Source: Fidelibacterota bacterium MT.SAG.2 (lineage in GTDB: Bacteria > Fidelibacterota > SORT01). Taken from it: 64,000 nucleotides of DNA. The notes beneath the pieces were generated by a model. It saw only the letters and a list, made by a program, of their open reading frames with translations, had not been told where the DNA came from and did not search any database. Made by a program: the position numbers and the translations under genes. How positions within the stretch are numbered: the first letter of the stretch is position 1; every line of letters begins with the position of its first letter. Location of the stretch: NCBI GenBank assembly GCA_004402915.1, contig SORU01000002.1:1-64000 (forward strand), read 5' to 3'. Positions 48,861 through 59,200 of this stretch are shown here, one piece after another.

Positions 48861-49166
48861 TTGAAATATAAAGTCCAAGCGAGAGTTATCCAGAGCAAAT
48901 CTAAAGAGTTTTATCAGCTGCTCAAGGGCGGGAGTTTAGAAGAGCAAGCGCCCGACGGACCGGAAATTCTTGCCTCGATGGATAGAGCGACGGTGGACTC
49001 TTCAGGTTTAGTCAGGTGGACAGAAACGTGTTATTGTCCGACTCCATTGAGACATGAACGGGCAACGGTTTACGATAAATATTTCTCTGATATGCAAACC
49101 GAGGAGACAACGGATCATGAAAGGTTTGAGGGAGAATCATTCTTAAAGCATATTTCTAAGAATTAA
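48861..49166 (+). CDS. Hypothetical protein (TTG start)
   Basis: 101-aa ORF; TTG preceded by a weak SD. Confidence 0.55.
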   Translation: MKYKVQARVIQSKSKEFYQLLKGGSLEEQAPDGPEILASMDRATVDSSGLVRWTETCYCPTPLRHERATVYDKYFSDMQTEETTDHERFEGESFLKHISKN

Positions 49167-49176
49167 TGCTTTTGAT

Positions 49177-49256
49177 TATCGCAAGCTACAAGTCCGTTCG
49201 CCCGACTGTCTGGCAGCGGTTTCATCCGGACAATGAAGATGTCTCTTTTGAACTGA
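49177..49256 (+). pseudogene. T9SS type A sorting-domain tail interrupted by a hairpin insert
   Basis: YRKLQV.. then insert GCCCGAC-T-GTCTGGC, then shifted frame GFIRTMKMSLLN*. Confidence 0.45.
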
Positions 49257-49266
49257 ATACCGCTGA

Positions 49267-50250
49267 ATGAAAGCAATTGTCTATTACAGCTATGGCTCAC
49301 CGGATGTTCTCGAATTCAAAGAAGTAGAAAAACCTGTTCCAAATGAGAATGAAGTCCTGATAAAAGTCCGGGCGGCGTCCGTAAATCCACTCGAGTGGCA
49401 TTTCATGAGAGGCAAACCGCTCTTTATGCGACTAATGGGTATAGGTCTTCTAAAACCGAAAAACAATATTCTCGGAGTTGACATAGCGGGCCGGGTAGAG
49501 GCGGTTGGCAGAAACGTAAAACGGTTTCAGCCGGGTGATGAGGTCTTCGGAGGAAGTAATTCCGGGGGAGGATATGCTGATTATGCCTGTGTCGATGAAG
49601 ATCGATTAGCGCCGAAACCGGAGGGTACGACGTTCGAGGAAGCAGCGGCTATTCCTATAGCGGCAATCACCGCCTTGCAAGGTCTTCGAGATAAAGGAGA
49701 GATTCAGTCAGGACAAAAAGTATTGATAAATGGAGCGGGTGGAGGTGTTGGTACATTCGCGGTGCAGATAGCCAAATCGTTCGGGGCTGAAGTGACAGGA
49801 GTGTGCAGCACAGAGAAATTGGAGATGGTCAGTTCGCTCGGGGCAGACCGGGTAATTGATTATACTCAGGAAGATTTCACTGAAAATAGTGAGCGATATG
49901 ATCTGATCTTTGATGCTGCGGCATATCGTTTGATTTCAGACTATAAGCGCGCATTAAGTCCGAATGGAATTTATGTCATGATCGGTGGCTCGATGTCTCT
50001 CATGTTCCGAATTATGTTTTCAGGACCATGGCTTTCAATGACCGGGAGTAAGAAATTCTTTGTCTTGATGGCGAAAATAACCGACAAGGATCTGGTATTC
50101 TTGAAAGAGCTTTTTGAAGCAGGGAAAGTAAAATCTATTATAGACAGACGTTACCCGCTCAGTGAGGTTGCTGAAGCTATCCGGTATCTTGAAGAAGGAC
50201 ACGCCCGGGGAAAAGCTGTTATAACTTTGGAGCATGACAGCAAAACCTAA
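49267..50250 (+). CDS. NAD(P)-dependent alcohol dehydrogenase / quinone oxidoreductase (MDR family)
   Basis: VKAASVNPLEWHFMRG-type motif, GVDIAGRVEAVG, INGAGGGVGTFAVQIAKSFGAEVTGVCS. Confidence 0.9.
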   Translation: MKAIVYYSYGSPDVLEFKEVEKPVPNENEVLIKVRAASVNPLEWHFMRGKPLFMRLMGIGLLKPKNNILGVDIAGRVEAVGRNVKRFQPGDEVFGGSNSGGGYADYACVDEDRLAPKPEGTTFEEAAAIPIAAITALQGLRDKGEIQSGQKVLINGAGGGVGTFAVQIAKSFGAEVTGVCSTEKLEMVSSLGADRVIDYTQEDFTENSERYDLIFDAAAYRLISDYKRALSPNGIYVMIGGSMSLMFRIMFSGPWLSMTGSKKFFVLMAKITDKDLVFLKELFEAGKVKSIIDRRYPLSEVAEAIRYLEEGHARGKAVITLEHDSKT

Positions 50251-50347
50251 TATAGCGTTTCAGTTGATGGTGGTTCTGACCTTACAAGGAAGATAGCGTT
50301 TTTAAGTAATCTGCGTAGAAATTAAATAATCAGGAAAGGAGGAAGAA

Positions 50348-50569
50348 ATGCTCACTCTATTCGGCTCTGTTGCCGTCGCTGTCATGTTCTTGTCTTACTG
50401 GTTCGAGCCGAGGTCTAAATGGTTCGTTCTGATCTTCGCCGGTGCCTGTGCTTCTACTTCAGCCTACAGCGCCCTTGCGGGGGTCTACCCAATAACCGTT
50501 ATTGAGGCGCTCTGGTCGATCGTGGCGTATCAGCGGTTCTCTCAGAGGAGTCGGCATGAGGCATCATAA
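50348..50569 (+). CDS. Small hypothetical membrane protein (CBU_0592-like)
   Basis: 73-aa, two TM segments, EALWSIVAYQRF C-terminus; AAAGGAGG SD. Confidence 0.6.
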   Translation: MLTLFGSVAVAVMFLSYWFEPRSKWFVLIFAGACASTSAYSALAGVYPITVIEALWSIVAYQRFSQRSRHEAS

Positions 50570-50744
50570 CAATTCTTCTGGTGGATGGACTTGGAACGGG
50601 TTCTTTGCAACAGCTTGATCAAAGTAGGTTCATCGTAAAACCAAATCAGTGAGTGGCTGGATGGAATTCAGCATCGCTGAAAAGGAAGGTTACTCGGAAG
50701 TGGCTCAATTGCAGAAGAAAGCAGGTGCGAAGGTCTAACAATAA

Positions 50745-50813
50745 GGCATCTACTTCTACCGTCTCCAAGCCGGCGATTTCGTCCAGACGAGGAAGATGGT
50801 TTTGTTGAAGTAG
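50745..50813 (+). pseudogene. T9SS type A sorting-domain tail without an upstream ORF
   Basis: GIYFYRLQAGDFVQTRKMVLLK*, preceded immediately by in-frame TAA. Confidence 0.7.
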
Positions 50814-51065
50814 AACTGTCCCATAAACCCAGGTTATGACACACCCCGTCAGACCGATGTCGGGCTGGTTGATAGCGGGGAATTTTTCAGTCTCTCCTCG
50901 CGAAGGGAAAGGTTTATTGAAACCACCCCTCCGCTCAGAGCGGTTTTCCCTCCTTTGAAAGGAGGGGAGATATCAGCATTTCGACTCCGATTTTGAGTAA
51001 AACGGATTCGCAATCCGGAATGCATAGAAAAATGTAAATTTATTTTATTTTCGGCACTTTTTTTC

Positions 51066-51094
51066 TTGACAGATAAATCTTTCTTTTATAACTT
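51066..51094 (+). promoter_or_regulatory. Sigma70-type promoter for tRNA-Thr(GGT)-tuf
   Basis: TTGACA (51066-51071), 17-nt spacer, TAACTT (51089-51094). Confidence 0.65.
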
Positions 51095-51166
51095 TATGAG
51101 CTGTCTTGCTTGCGTAAATTTTACGCATATTTTGAGGCGGCTGAGAGAAGAAAAAATGGGCAGAGT

Positions 51167-51239
<73 letters not shown>

Positions 51240-51309
51240 CTGAAAAAGTAAGATGTCCCGTTATTGGGAGGGACAATAAAAGAACTGAAATAGAACCAGG
51301 AGGAGATCG

Positions 51310-52500
51310 ATGGCTAAGGAAAAGTTTGAGAGGACAAAGCCACACGTAAATGTCGGTACTATCGGTCACGTTGACCATGGAAAGACGACGTTGACCTCGG
51401 CGATCACAATGTATTTGAGTAAGAAAGGACTGGCTGACGCCCGTACCTTCGATTCTATTGATAACGCTCCTGAAGAGCGTGAAAGAGGGATCACCATAGC
51501 CACGGCGCACGTCGAGTATGAAACGGAAGCTCGTCATTACGCTCATGTTGACTGTCCCGGTCATGCCGACTATATAAAGAACATGATAACGGGTGCCGCT
51601 CAGATGGACGGCGCTATCCTTGTGGTCTCCGCAGCTGACGGTCCGATGCCTCAGACTCGCGAGCATGTGCTTCTTGCCCGCCAGGTCAACGTTCCTTCTA
51701 TTGTAGTGTATCTGAACAAGATCGATATGGTCGACGATCCCGAACTGATAGAGTTGGTGGAACTCGAGTTAAGAGAGCTTCTCTCCAAGTATGAGTTCCC
51801 GGGCGATGAAATACCTATCATTAAAGGGAGCGCACTCGAGGCGCTCAACAATCCCGATGACGCCGAGAAGACGAAGAGCTTACAGGAGTTGTTGGATGCG
51901 ATTGATAATTACATTCCGATCCCTGAGCGTGAGATCGACAAACCCTTTTTAATGCCTGTCGAGGATGTATTCTCCATAACGGGTAGAGGAACTGTAGGCA
52001 CAGGCAGGATAGAGCGTGGAGTTGTTACGGTAGGCGAAGAGATGGAGATGGTCGGTCTTAACGCCGAAGGAAAGACTACTATCACGGGCGTAGAGATGTT
52101 CCGTAAGCTTCTCGACAGAGGCGAGGCAGGCGATAACGTCGGTCTCCTGATGCGTGGAGTCGACAAGGATTATCTGAAACGCGGAATGGTCATAGCCAAA
52201 CCCGGCAGCATTACTCCTCATACGAAGTTCAAGGCTGAGGTATATATCTTGTCGAAAGACGAGGGCGGCCGTCACACACCTTTCTTCAAGGGCTACAGAC
52301 CGCAGTTTTATTTTAGGACAACCGATGTGACCGGTTTGGTCGAGCTTCCCGAAGGCACGGAGATGGTAATGCCGGGTGACAGTCTGAGTCTTGAGATCGA
52401 GTTAATAATGCCTATAGCGATGGATAAGGAGTTGCGTTTCGCCATCCGTGAAGGTGGACATACGGTCGGAGCGGGTGTCGTAACGGAGGTGATAAAGTAG
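51310..52500 (+). CDS. tuf: Elongation factor Tu
   Basis: [41 protein letters not shown]. Confidence 0.99.
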   Translation: MAKEKFERTKPHVNVGTIGHVDHGKTTLTSAITMYLSKKGLADARTFDSIDNAPEERERGITIATAHVEYETEARHYAHVDCPGHADYIKNMITGAAQMDGAILVVSAADGPMPQTREHVLLARQVNVPSIVVYLNKIDMVDDPELIELVELELRELLSKYEFPGDEIPIIKGSALEALNNPDDAEKTKSLQELLDAIDNYIPIPEREIDKPFLMPVEDVFSITGRGTVGTGRIERGVVTVGEEMEMVGLNAEGKTTITGVEMFRKLLDRGEAGDNVGLLMRGVDKDYLKRGMVIAKPGSITPHTKFKAEVYILSKDEGGRHTPFFKGYRPQFYFRTTDVTGLVELPEGTEMVMPGDSLSLEIELIMPIAMDKELRFAIREGGHTVGAGVVTEVIK

Positions 52501-52563
52501 TTGATGTATTCTAATAATTATACAGATGTGCGATCGGGTTTTACCACAAACTACATCCATGAT

Positions 52564-52687
52564 CCTCTCCCCTTGAGGGGAGTGCCTCGTAGAGGCGAGG
52601 GGTGTAACCTTTTAGAGGCGATAATACTGGAAAGAACATCAGAATCACACCCTCCGTCACTTCGTGACACCTCCCTCAAGGGAGGAG
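52564..52687. repeat. REPIN-like inverted pair, copy 3, inserted between tuf and rpmG
   Basis: CCTCTCCCCTTGAGGGGAGTGCCTCGTAGAGGCGAGGGGTGT / spacer / ACACCCTCCGTCACTTCGTGACACCTCCCTCAAGGGAGGAG. Confidence 0.85.
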
Positions 52688-52694
52688 TTAAATA

Positions 52695-52844
52695 ATGAGA
52701 GAAAAGATTACTCTTGAGTGCGTTGAATGCCATCAGAGGAATTACGATACGACTAAAAATAAACATTTGCATCCGGACAGGGTCGAGCATAAAAAGTACT
52801 GCCGCTTTTGTCAGAAGCACACTACACATAAAGAGACTAAATAG
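52695..52844 (+). CDS. rpmG: 50S ribosomal protein L33
   Basis: [49 protein letters not shown] (absent from the ORF track because it is short). Confidence 0.95.
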   Translation: MREKITLECVECHQRNYDTTKNKHLHPDRVEHKKYCRFCQKHTTHKETK

Positions 52845-52859
52845 AGAATTTTAATATAA

Positions 52860-52933
52860 AGGCCTGTAGCTCCAATTGGTAGAGCGCCGGTCTCCAAAAC
52901 CGGATGTTGGGGGTTCGAATCCCTCCAGGCCTG
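52860..52933 (+). tRNA. tRNA-Trp (anticodon CCA)
   Basis: AGGCCTG..CAGGCCT acceptor stem, CTCCAAA anticodon loop. Confidence 0.95.
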
Positions 52934-52960
52934 CAGAGCAGGCACGGAAATAAAAGGAAT

Positions 52961-53146
52961 ATGATAACAAAAATAAGATTGTTTTTCGAGAGCGTCGTCT
53001 TCGAGTTGAAGAAGGTCTCATGGCCCAGCTGGGCGGAGCTCAAAGGTTCAACCATAGTAGTACTTGTCTTCTCTCTGATATTGGCAATATTCCTATTCGG
53101 GATCGACCGGACGCTCGGCGGTGTTGTAGGATTTTTACTTCAGTAA
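52961..53146 (+). CDS. secE: Preprotein translocase subunit SecE
   Basis: 61 aa; ELKKVSWPSWAELKGSTIVVLVFSLILAIFLFGID. Confidence 0.93.
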   Translation: MITKIRLFFESVVFELKKVSWPSWAELKGSTIVVLVFSLILAIFLFGIDRTLGGVVGFLLQ

Positions 53147-53151
53147 GGATT

Positions 53152-54048
53152 ATGAAAAATAAAAAAGAAAATATGCCTAAAAGCGAACCGCTTGATAAAA
53201 CGATAGATGGTTCCACTATGGCAGAGGATGTTGAAGCGGTCGATAGCGTCGCTCAACCCTCAAAAGAAATCGTTGCAGCGGAAGAGAGCGAAAGCGAGAA
53301 TGGGGATAGCTCCGTGACGGAAGAAGCTGAGGAAGCGTCTGATGCTGATACTACTAAGGGTGCTGCTGAAGAAGACGGGGACGAGAAACCCGAAATTGAG
53401 GTCACCGGGTCTGAACCTGCTGTAGAAGATGTCAAGGTTGCCGAGGAGACGGAAGAAGAGTCGGACGAGGCTGTAGATCCGGATGATCCGGATGGCGAGC
53501 ATAAAATTGATATCGGCAGAGCGAAATGGTATGCCATTCGGACATTCAGCGGTCAGGAGAAGAAGATAAAGGATTCGTTGCAGGCGAATATTGACCGCGA
53601 AAAGATGGATGACAGTATCTTTGAGATATTGGTGCCTACGGAGAACGTTGTCGAGATGCGCGACGGAAAGAAGCGCTCGAGGGTTAAGGTCTTTTTCCCC
53701 GGTTATGTTCTCATCCAGATGGATCTGAATAAAGCGACACGCTTCCTTATAGAAGAGACTTACGGCGTTTTGAATTTTATCGGACCGGGTAACAATCCTC
53801 AGGAGCTCAAAAAGAAGGAACTGAGGCGGATATTAGGCGATACGGAAGAGCGTAAAAAGAGGAATATCATGGCTGCTCCGTATGAGGTCGGTGATTCGAT
53901 CAAGGTCGTTGACGGTCCCTTCAATGATTTCTCCGGTTACGTGCAGGAGATAAACGAAGAGAAACAGAAGGTCAAGGTGATGGTGTCCATATTCGGCAGG
54001 GCGACGCCGGTGGAGCTTGATTTTCTTCAAGTAGCATTAGAGAAGTAG
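53152..54048 (+). CDS. nusG: Transcription termination/antitermination protein NusG with acidic N-terminal extension
   Basis: KWYAIRTFSGQEKKIKDSL, FFPGYVLIQMDL, GDSIKVVDGPFNDFSGYVQEI KOW; ATG at 53152 after the secE stop. Confidence 0.95.
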   Translation: MKNKKENMPKSEPLDKTIDGSTMAEDVEAVDSVAQPSKEIVAAEESESENGDSSVTEEAEEASDADTTKGAAEEDGDEKPEIEVTGSEPAVEDVKVAEETEEESDEAVDPDDPDGEHKIDIGRAKWYAIRTFSGQEKKIKDSLQANIDREKMDDSIFEILVPTENVVEMRDGKKRSRVKVFFPGYVLIQMDLNKATRFLIEETYGVLNFIGPGNNPQELKKKELRRILGDTEERKKRNIMAAPYEVGDSIKVVDGPFNDFSGYVQEINEEKQKVKVMVSIFGRATPVELDFLQVALEK

Positions 54049-54054
54049 AGGATT

Positions 54055-54483
54055 ATGGCAAAAAAAGTAGAAGCAGTTATCACATTACATATTAAGGCAG
54101 GGGAAGCTTCTCCTGCGCCGCCCGTCGGACCGGCGCTCGGTCAGCACGGCTTGAACATTATGGAATTTTGCAAGGCGTATAATTCCCGAACGGATAAGAT
54201 GCGTGGATATATCATCCCTGCTAAACTTACCGTCTATTCGGATCATACGTTTTCATTTATTACAAAGACTCCTTTAGCCTCCGATCTGCTTTTGAAAGCG
54301 GCGAAGATAGAGAAAGGTTCCGGGGAGCCGAATAAGGAAAAGGTTGCGGATATCAGCAAAGCAGAAGTTAAAAAGATAGCGGAAATGAAGATGGTCGATC
54401 TGAATGCGGGCGATATCGAAGCGGCGATGAAGATAATTGCCGGCACGGCACGCAGCATGGGGATATTAGTAGAGGGGGAATAA
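54055..54483 (+). CDS. rplK: 50S ribosomal protein L11
   Basis: [29 protein letters not shown]. Confidence 0.98.
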   Translation: MAKKVEAVITLHIKAGEASPAPPVGPALGQHGLNIMEFCKAYNSRTDKMRGYIIPAKLTVYSDHTFSFITKTPLASDLLLKAAKIEKGSGEPNKEKVADISKAEVKKIAEMKMVDLNAGDIEAAMKIIAGTARSMGILVEGE

Positions 54484-54484
54484 A

Positions 54485-55180
54485 ATGAAGCATTCAAAAA
54501 GATATAATGAAAGTTCTAAGAAGGTGGATCGATTGACAGAGTATTCCCTGAACGACGCAGTGGCATTATTAAAGGATATGCCGGCTACGAAATTTGATCA
54601 GACGGTCGAAGTAGCAATTAATCTCGGAATAGATCCCAAGCATGCAGACCAGCAGATAAGAGGGACGGTCTCTCTTCCTCATGGGATCGGGAAAACGGTA
54701 AAAGTTCTCGCCATCACTAAGGGCGAGAAGCAGAAGGAAGCAAAAGACGCGGGCGCAGATGTGGTAGGGTTTGAAGATATATTGGAGAAGATAGAGGGCG
54801 GATGGTCGGATATAGACGTCATAGTCGCGACACCCGACGTTATGGGTCAGCTCGGAAAGCACGGAAGGATTCTTGGTCCGAAGGGATTGATGCCGAATCC
54901 TAAGAGCGGCACGGTAACAAACGACATAGGCAAAGCAGTGAAAGAATTGAAAGCGGGTAGGTTGGAGATCAGGACGGATAAGTTCGGAGCCGTTCACTCC
55001 GCGGTAGGGAAGCTTTCGTTTGACAACGACAAGATAGCAGAGAACATCAAAAGTCTCGTAAGTACTCTGATGCGGATGAAACCTGCGGTTGCAAAGGGTG
55101 TTTACTTTAAGAATATGACGATCTCGTCATCGATGGGTCCCGGTATAAAGGTTGAAAAGACCTCTGCGGGCGCAAAATAA
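54485..55180 (+). CDS. rplA: 50S ribosomal protein L1
   Basis: VEVAINLGIDPKHADQQIRGTVSLPHG, GRILGPKGLMPNPKSGTV. Confidence 0.98.
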   Translation: MKHSKRYNESSKKVDRLTEYSLNDAVALLKDMPATKFDQTVEVAINLGIDPKHADQQIRGTVSLPHGIGKTVKVLAITKGEKQKEAKDAGADVVGFEDILEKIEGGWSDIDVIVATPDVMGQLGKHGRILGPKGLMPNPKSGTVTNDIGKAVKELKAGRLEIRTDKFGAVHSAVGKLSFDNDKIAENIKSLVSTLMRMKPAVAKGVYFKNMTISSSMGPGIKVEKTSAGAK

Positions 55181-55213
55181 GATTTGAACATTTTTTTAAT
55201 GGAGAACTGATAA

Positions 55214-55732
55214 ATGCCTAATGCTCAGAAGATAGAAGCCGTAAAGGAACTCGTTGAGAAGCTTTCCAAGGCAAAAGGGATCTATCTTGCCGATTTTACC
55301 GGATTGACGGTTCAGGAGGCGGTTGAATTCAGAAGGAAGCTCAAGGAGAACGGCATTGAGTACCGCGTTGCTAAGAACACTTTGATAAAGATCGCAGCGA
55401 AAGAAGCCAAAATTGAAGGACTTTCGGAATATCTTGTAGGTCCGACGGGGATCGCTTTGAGTTACGATGATCCCGCCAGTCCCGCGAAGCTATTCTACGA
55501 TTTTGCAAAAGAAAATGATAAGATGAATGTGAAGGTGTGTTGGATGGAGGGCGAACTGTTCGGGGCGGAGAAGTTCGTGGAGATAGCCAAGCTGCCACCG
55601 AGAAATGAAATGTTAAGTCGTCTTATCGGCGATTTGCAGAGTCCGATGAGAACATTGGCAGCAACTCTCCAAGCGTCGATGTCCAAATTGGTAGGAACTT
55701 TGAATTCACTAAAAGACACTAAACAGGAATAG
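55214..55732 (+). CDS. rplJ: 50S ribosomal protein L10
   Basis: YLADFTGLTVQEAVEFRRKLKENGIEYRVAKNTL; position. Confidence 0.97.
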   Translation: MPNAQKIEAVKELVEKLSKAKGIYLADFTGLTVQEAVEFRRKLKENGIEYRVAKNTLIKIAAKEAKIEGLSEYLVGPTGIALSYDDPASPAKLFYDFAKENDKMNVKVCWMEGELFGAEKFVEIAKLPPRNEMLSRLIGDLQSPMRTLAATLQASMSKLVGTLNSLKDTKQE

Positions 55733-55801
55733 ATAAATTTTAATTATAAACATGATAAGCAACCAGCCCGACATAGGTCTGGCAGGGAGGATAGACTAAG
55801 A

Positions 55802-56182
55802 ATGGCAGCCATCAAAAAAGATGATGTAATCTCTTACCTCGAGAAAGCGAATATGCTTGAGATATCCGAGTTGATCGGAGATATAGAAGAGAAATTCGGA
55901 GTAACAGCAGCAGCGCCGGTCGCGGTAGCGGAGGCAGAAGGCGGAGATGCCGGCGTAGCAGCGGAAGAAAAGACAGAATTCGATGTTTTTCTCGCAGATA
56001 TAGGCCCTCAGAAAATTCAGGTTATCAAGACGGTCAGAGCCATGACGGATCTTGGATTGACAGAAGCGAAGGAAGTTGTTGACAAAGCACCCGGTAATGT
56101 GATTGAGGGGGTCTCAAAGGAAGACGCCGAGAAAGCAAAAGCAGCTTTAGAAGAGGTTGGCGCAACAGTAGAGCTGAAGTAA
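55802..56182 (+). CDS. rplL: 50S ribosomal protein L7/L12
   Basis: [41 protein letters not shown]. Confidence 0.98.
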   Translation: MAAIKKDDVISYLEKANMLEISELIGDIEEKFGVTAAAPVAVAEAEGGDAGVAAEEKTEFDVFLADIGPQKIQVIKTVRAMTDLGLTEAKEVVDKAPGNVIEGVSKEDAEKAKAALEEVGATVELK

Positions 56183-56243
56183 ATATCCGTTTCGCGCAAG
56201 AATATCTAAACTTTCAAGCGATTTATCGCAAGGAGGAATACTC

Positions 56244-59200
56244 TTGAAAAGAGTAAAGGGTCAATTTTTGACTCGGCAGTCCTTCGCTAAGATTCCCGTA
56301 TCTGTTGATATGCCGAATCTTCTTGACATTCAGCTGTTGTCGTACGAGGATTTTTTGCAGCAGAGTGTGAAACCCGAGGATAGGGAGAGTAAAGGGCTAC
56401 AAGCCGTATTTGAGACTGTCTTTCCAATTGAAGACAATCATGGAAATTTTAAAATTGAGTTTCTAAATTATTTTGTAACATATCCTAAATACACTGTTGA
56501 GGAGTGCCAAGACAGGGGAATGAGTTACAGCGCGCCGCTGAAAGCGAATCTTCGACTGACGGTGGCGAGTGAAGACGATAAAAACGTTGTTGCCGAAGTT
56601 ATTGAGCAGGAAGTCTTCTTCGGAAACGTTCCTTATATGACAGATCGGGGAACGTTCATCATCAATGGGGCCGAAAGGGTTATCGTCAGCCAGCTGCATC
56701 GCTCACCGGGAGTTTTCTTCGATCAGAGTATTCATCCGAACGGGACAAGATTGTTCTCGGCAAGGATCATACCTTTCCGCGGGTCATGGGTCGATTTCAC
56801 TACGGATATTAACGATGCGCTTTTCGCGTTGATAGACAGGCGAAAGAAGTTTCCCGTAACAACTCTTTTGCGCGCTATCGGCTATTCGACGAACGCCCAA
56901 ATATTAGAGTTGTTCGGTATGGCAAAAGAGCTCAAGGTCGGCTCTAAAAATATTTCCGATCATTTTGAGTCCGCCATCGCCGAAAATATAATCAATAAGG
57001 AGACGGGCGAGATACTTGCGGAGGCGGGTTCTCCTCTCAACGAAGAGGTAGTTGCCATTCTTAAGAAAGAGAAGGTCAGATCCGTAATCATCTTCGACGC
57101 TTCAGACGAAAAAGACGCTGAAGTAATCGCCAATACTCTGAAGAAGGATACTTCCACCGATGAGGAATCGGCGCTTCGGCTTATCTATAAACAATTGAGA
57201 TCCGGAGAACCGCCGAATATAGAGACTGCGCGGAAATTCGTTGACAGACTCTTTTTCAGTCCTGCGAAGTACGACCTCGGAAGCGTAGGAAGGTATCGTA
57301 TAAACAGAAGGTTCGATCTTAAAACGTCTGACGATGTTACGGTTCTCACCAGAGAAGATATTGTCGCGATAATTAAACATCTGATGGAAGTAAAGAAGGG
57401 TAATGAGACCACGGACGACATCGATCATTTAGGAAATAGACGGATAAAGACGGTCGGAGAACAGCTCAGCAATCAGTTCAGCATCGCTTTCGCGCGTACT
57501 GCGAGGACAATAAAAGAACGCATGAATGTAACCGACGGGGAAACGCTGACTCCTTCAGACCTCATTAACTCACGGATAATCACTTCCGTAGTCAATACGT
57601 TCTTTGGAACAAGTCAGCTTTCGCAGTTCATGGACCAAACAAACCCGCTCTCGGAATTGACTCACAAGAGGCGTCTGAGCGCACTCGGACCGGGTGGATT
57701 GACGAGAGAACGGGCAGGGTTCGAGGTAAGAGACATTCATTATACACACTATGGCCGTCTCTGTCCTATCGAGACTCCGGAGGGTCCGAACATCGGACTT
57801 ATCTCTTCGCTTTGCACATTCGCGAGGATAAATCAACTCGGATTTATCGAGACTCCTTATATGAAAGTCAGCCATCACGGTAAATCAAGGGTGACAAAGA
57901 AAGTAGTGTTTCTATCAGCCGACGATGAAGAGAAAATGAAGATAGCGCAGGCAAATGCTCCGCTGAACGATAAGGGAGAATTCTTAGAATCGACCACTCG
58001 TGTGAGATTACGGGCGGATTATCCTCTTGTGGATATCAAATCTGTTCAATATATGGACGTTGCTCCTCAGCAGATAGTCAGCGCCGCCGCAGCGTTGATA
58101 CCGTTCTTGGAGCATGACGATGCTAACCGCGCGCTCATGGGTTCAAATATGCAGCGGCAGGGTGTTCCGCTTCTCAGACCGGGTACTCCTATAGTAGGAA
58201 CCGGAATGGAACGGATAGTGGCGATGGATTCCAAGGCGGTAGTGCTTTCAGACGTCACCGGAGTAGTTCAGAGCGTCTCGGCGGATAAGATAGTCGTACG
58301 CAGAGATATATCCGAGTCCGAGGCTCTTCATCAGATCACCGATGAAGGGGTACGGGAGTTTGATCTTATCAAATTCCTCCGGACGAACCAGGATACTTGT
58401 GTCAATCAAAAGCCTTTAGTCAAGGTCGGCGATAAGGTAAAAGTCGGTGATGTGTTAGCCGACGGCGCCGCAACCGAAATGGGCGAGCTTGCTCTCGGGC
58501 AAAACGTCCTGGTCGCTTTCATGCCATGGAGAGGTTATAACTACGAAGACGCAATTGTCGTAAGCCAACGGCTTGCGAGAGATGATGTCTATACTTCTAT
58601 ACATATTGAGGAATACGAGCTTCAGGTCAGAGACACCAAACGGGGCGAAGAAGAGCTTACGAGGGAGATACCCAACGTGAGCGAAGAAGCCACGATGAAC
58701 TTAGATGAAAACGGCGTTATAAGAGTTGGAGCTGAGGTTGAGCCCGGAACTATCTTAGTAGGTAAGGTGACTCCCAAAGGTGAGACCGATCCCACACCTG
58801 AAGAAAAGCTTCTCAAAGCCATCTTCGGAGAGAAGGCGGGCGACGTAAAGGATGCCTCGCTGAAAGCCTCACCCGGCGTTCATGGAGTAGTGGTCGACAC
58901 AAAAGTCTTCACACGCCGAAGCAAAGACTTCAAACAGGAAGAGAAGAAGAAAGCGGCAAAGATAAGTTATGAATTCAACAGGCGGTTGAAATGGCTCCGC
59001 GAGCTTCGTAACGCGAAATTGACGAAGATCTTGGAAGGCAAAAAGAGCATGAGCTTACGCGATGTTGAAACCGGAAAGAGCGTTCTGAAAGCCGGTCTCG
59101 AGTATAACGCCGACCGAATTGATTCGATAGATTTCGACAATGTCAGCAAGGATACTCCTTGGACAGATAACACTGAAGCCAACGAATCTGTCTTCAAATT

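Noticed and set aside
50661-50738. Short ORF MEFSIAEKEGYSEVAQLQKKAGAKV
   Set aside because: 26 codons with no recognisable domain; may be another decayed 3' fragment but cannot be supported.
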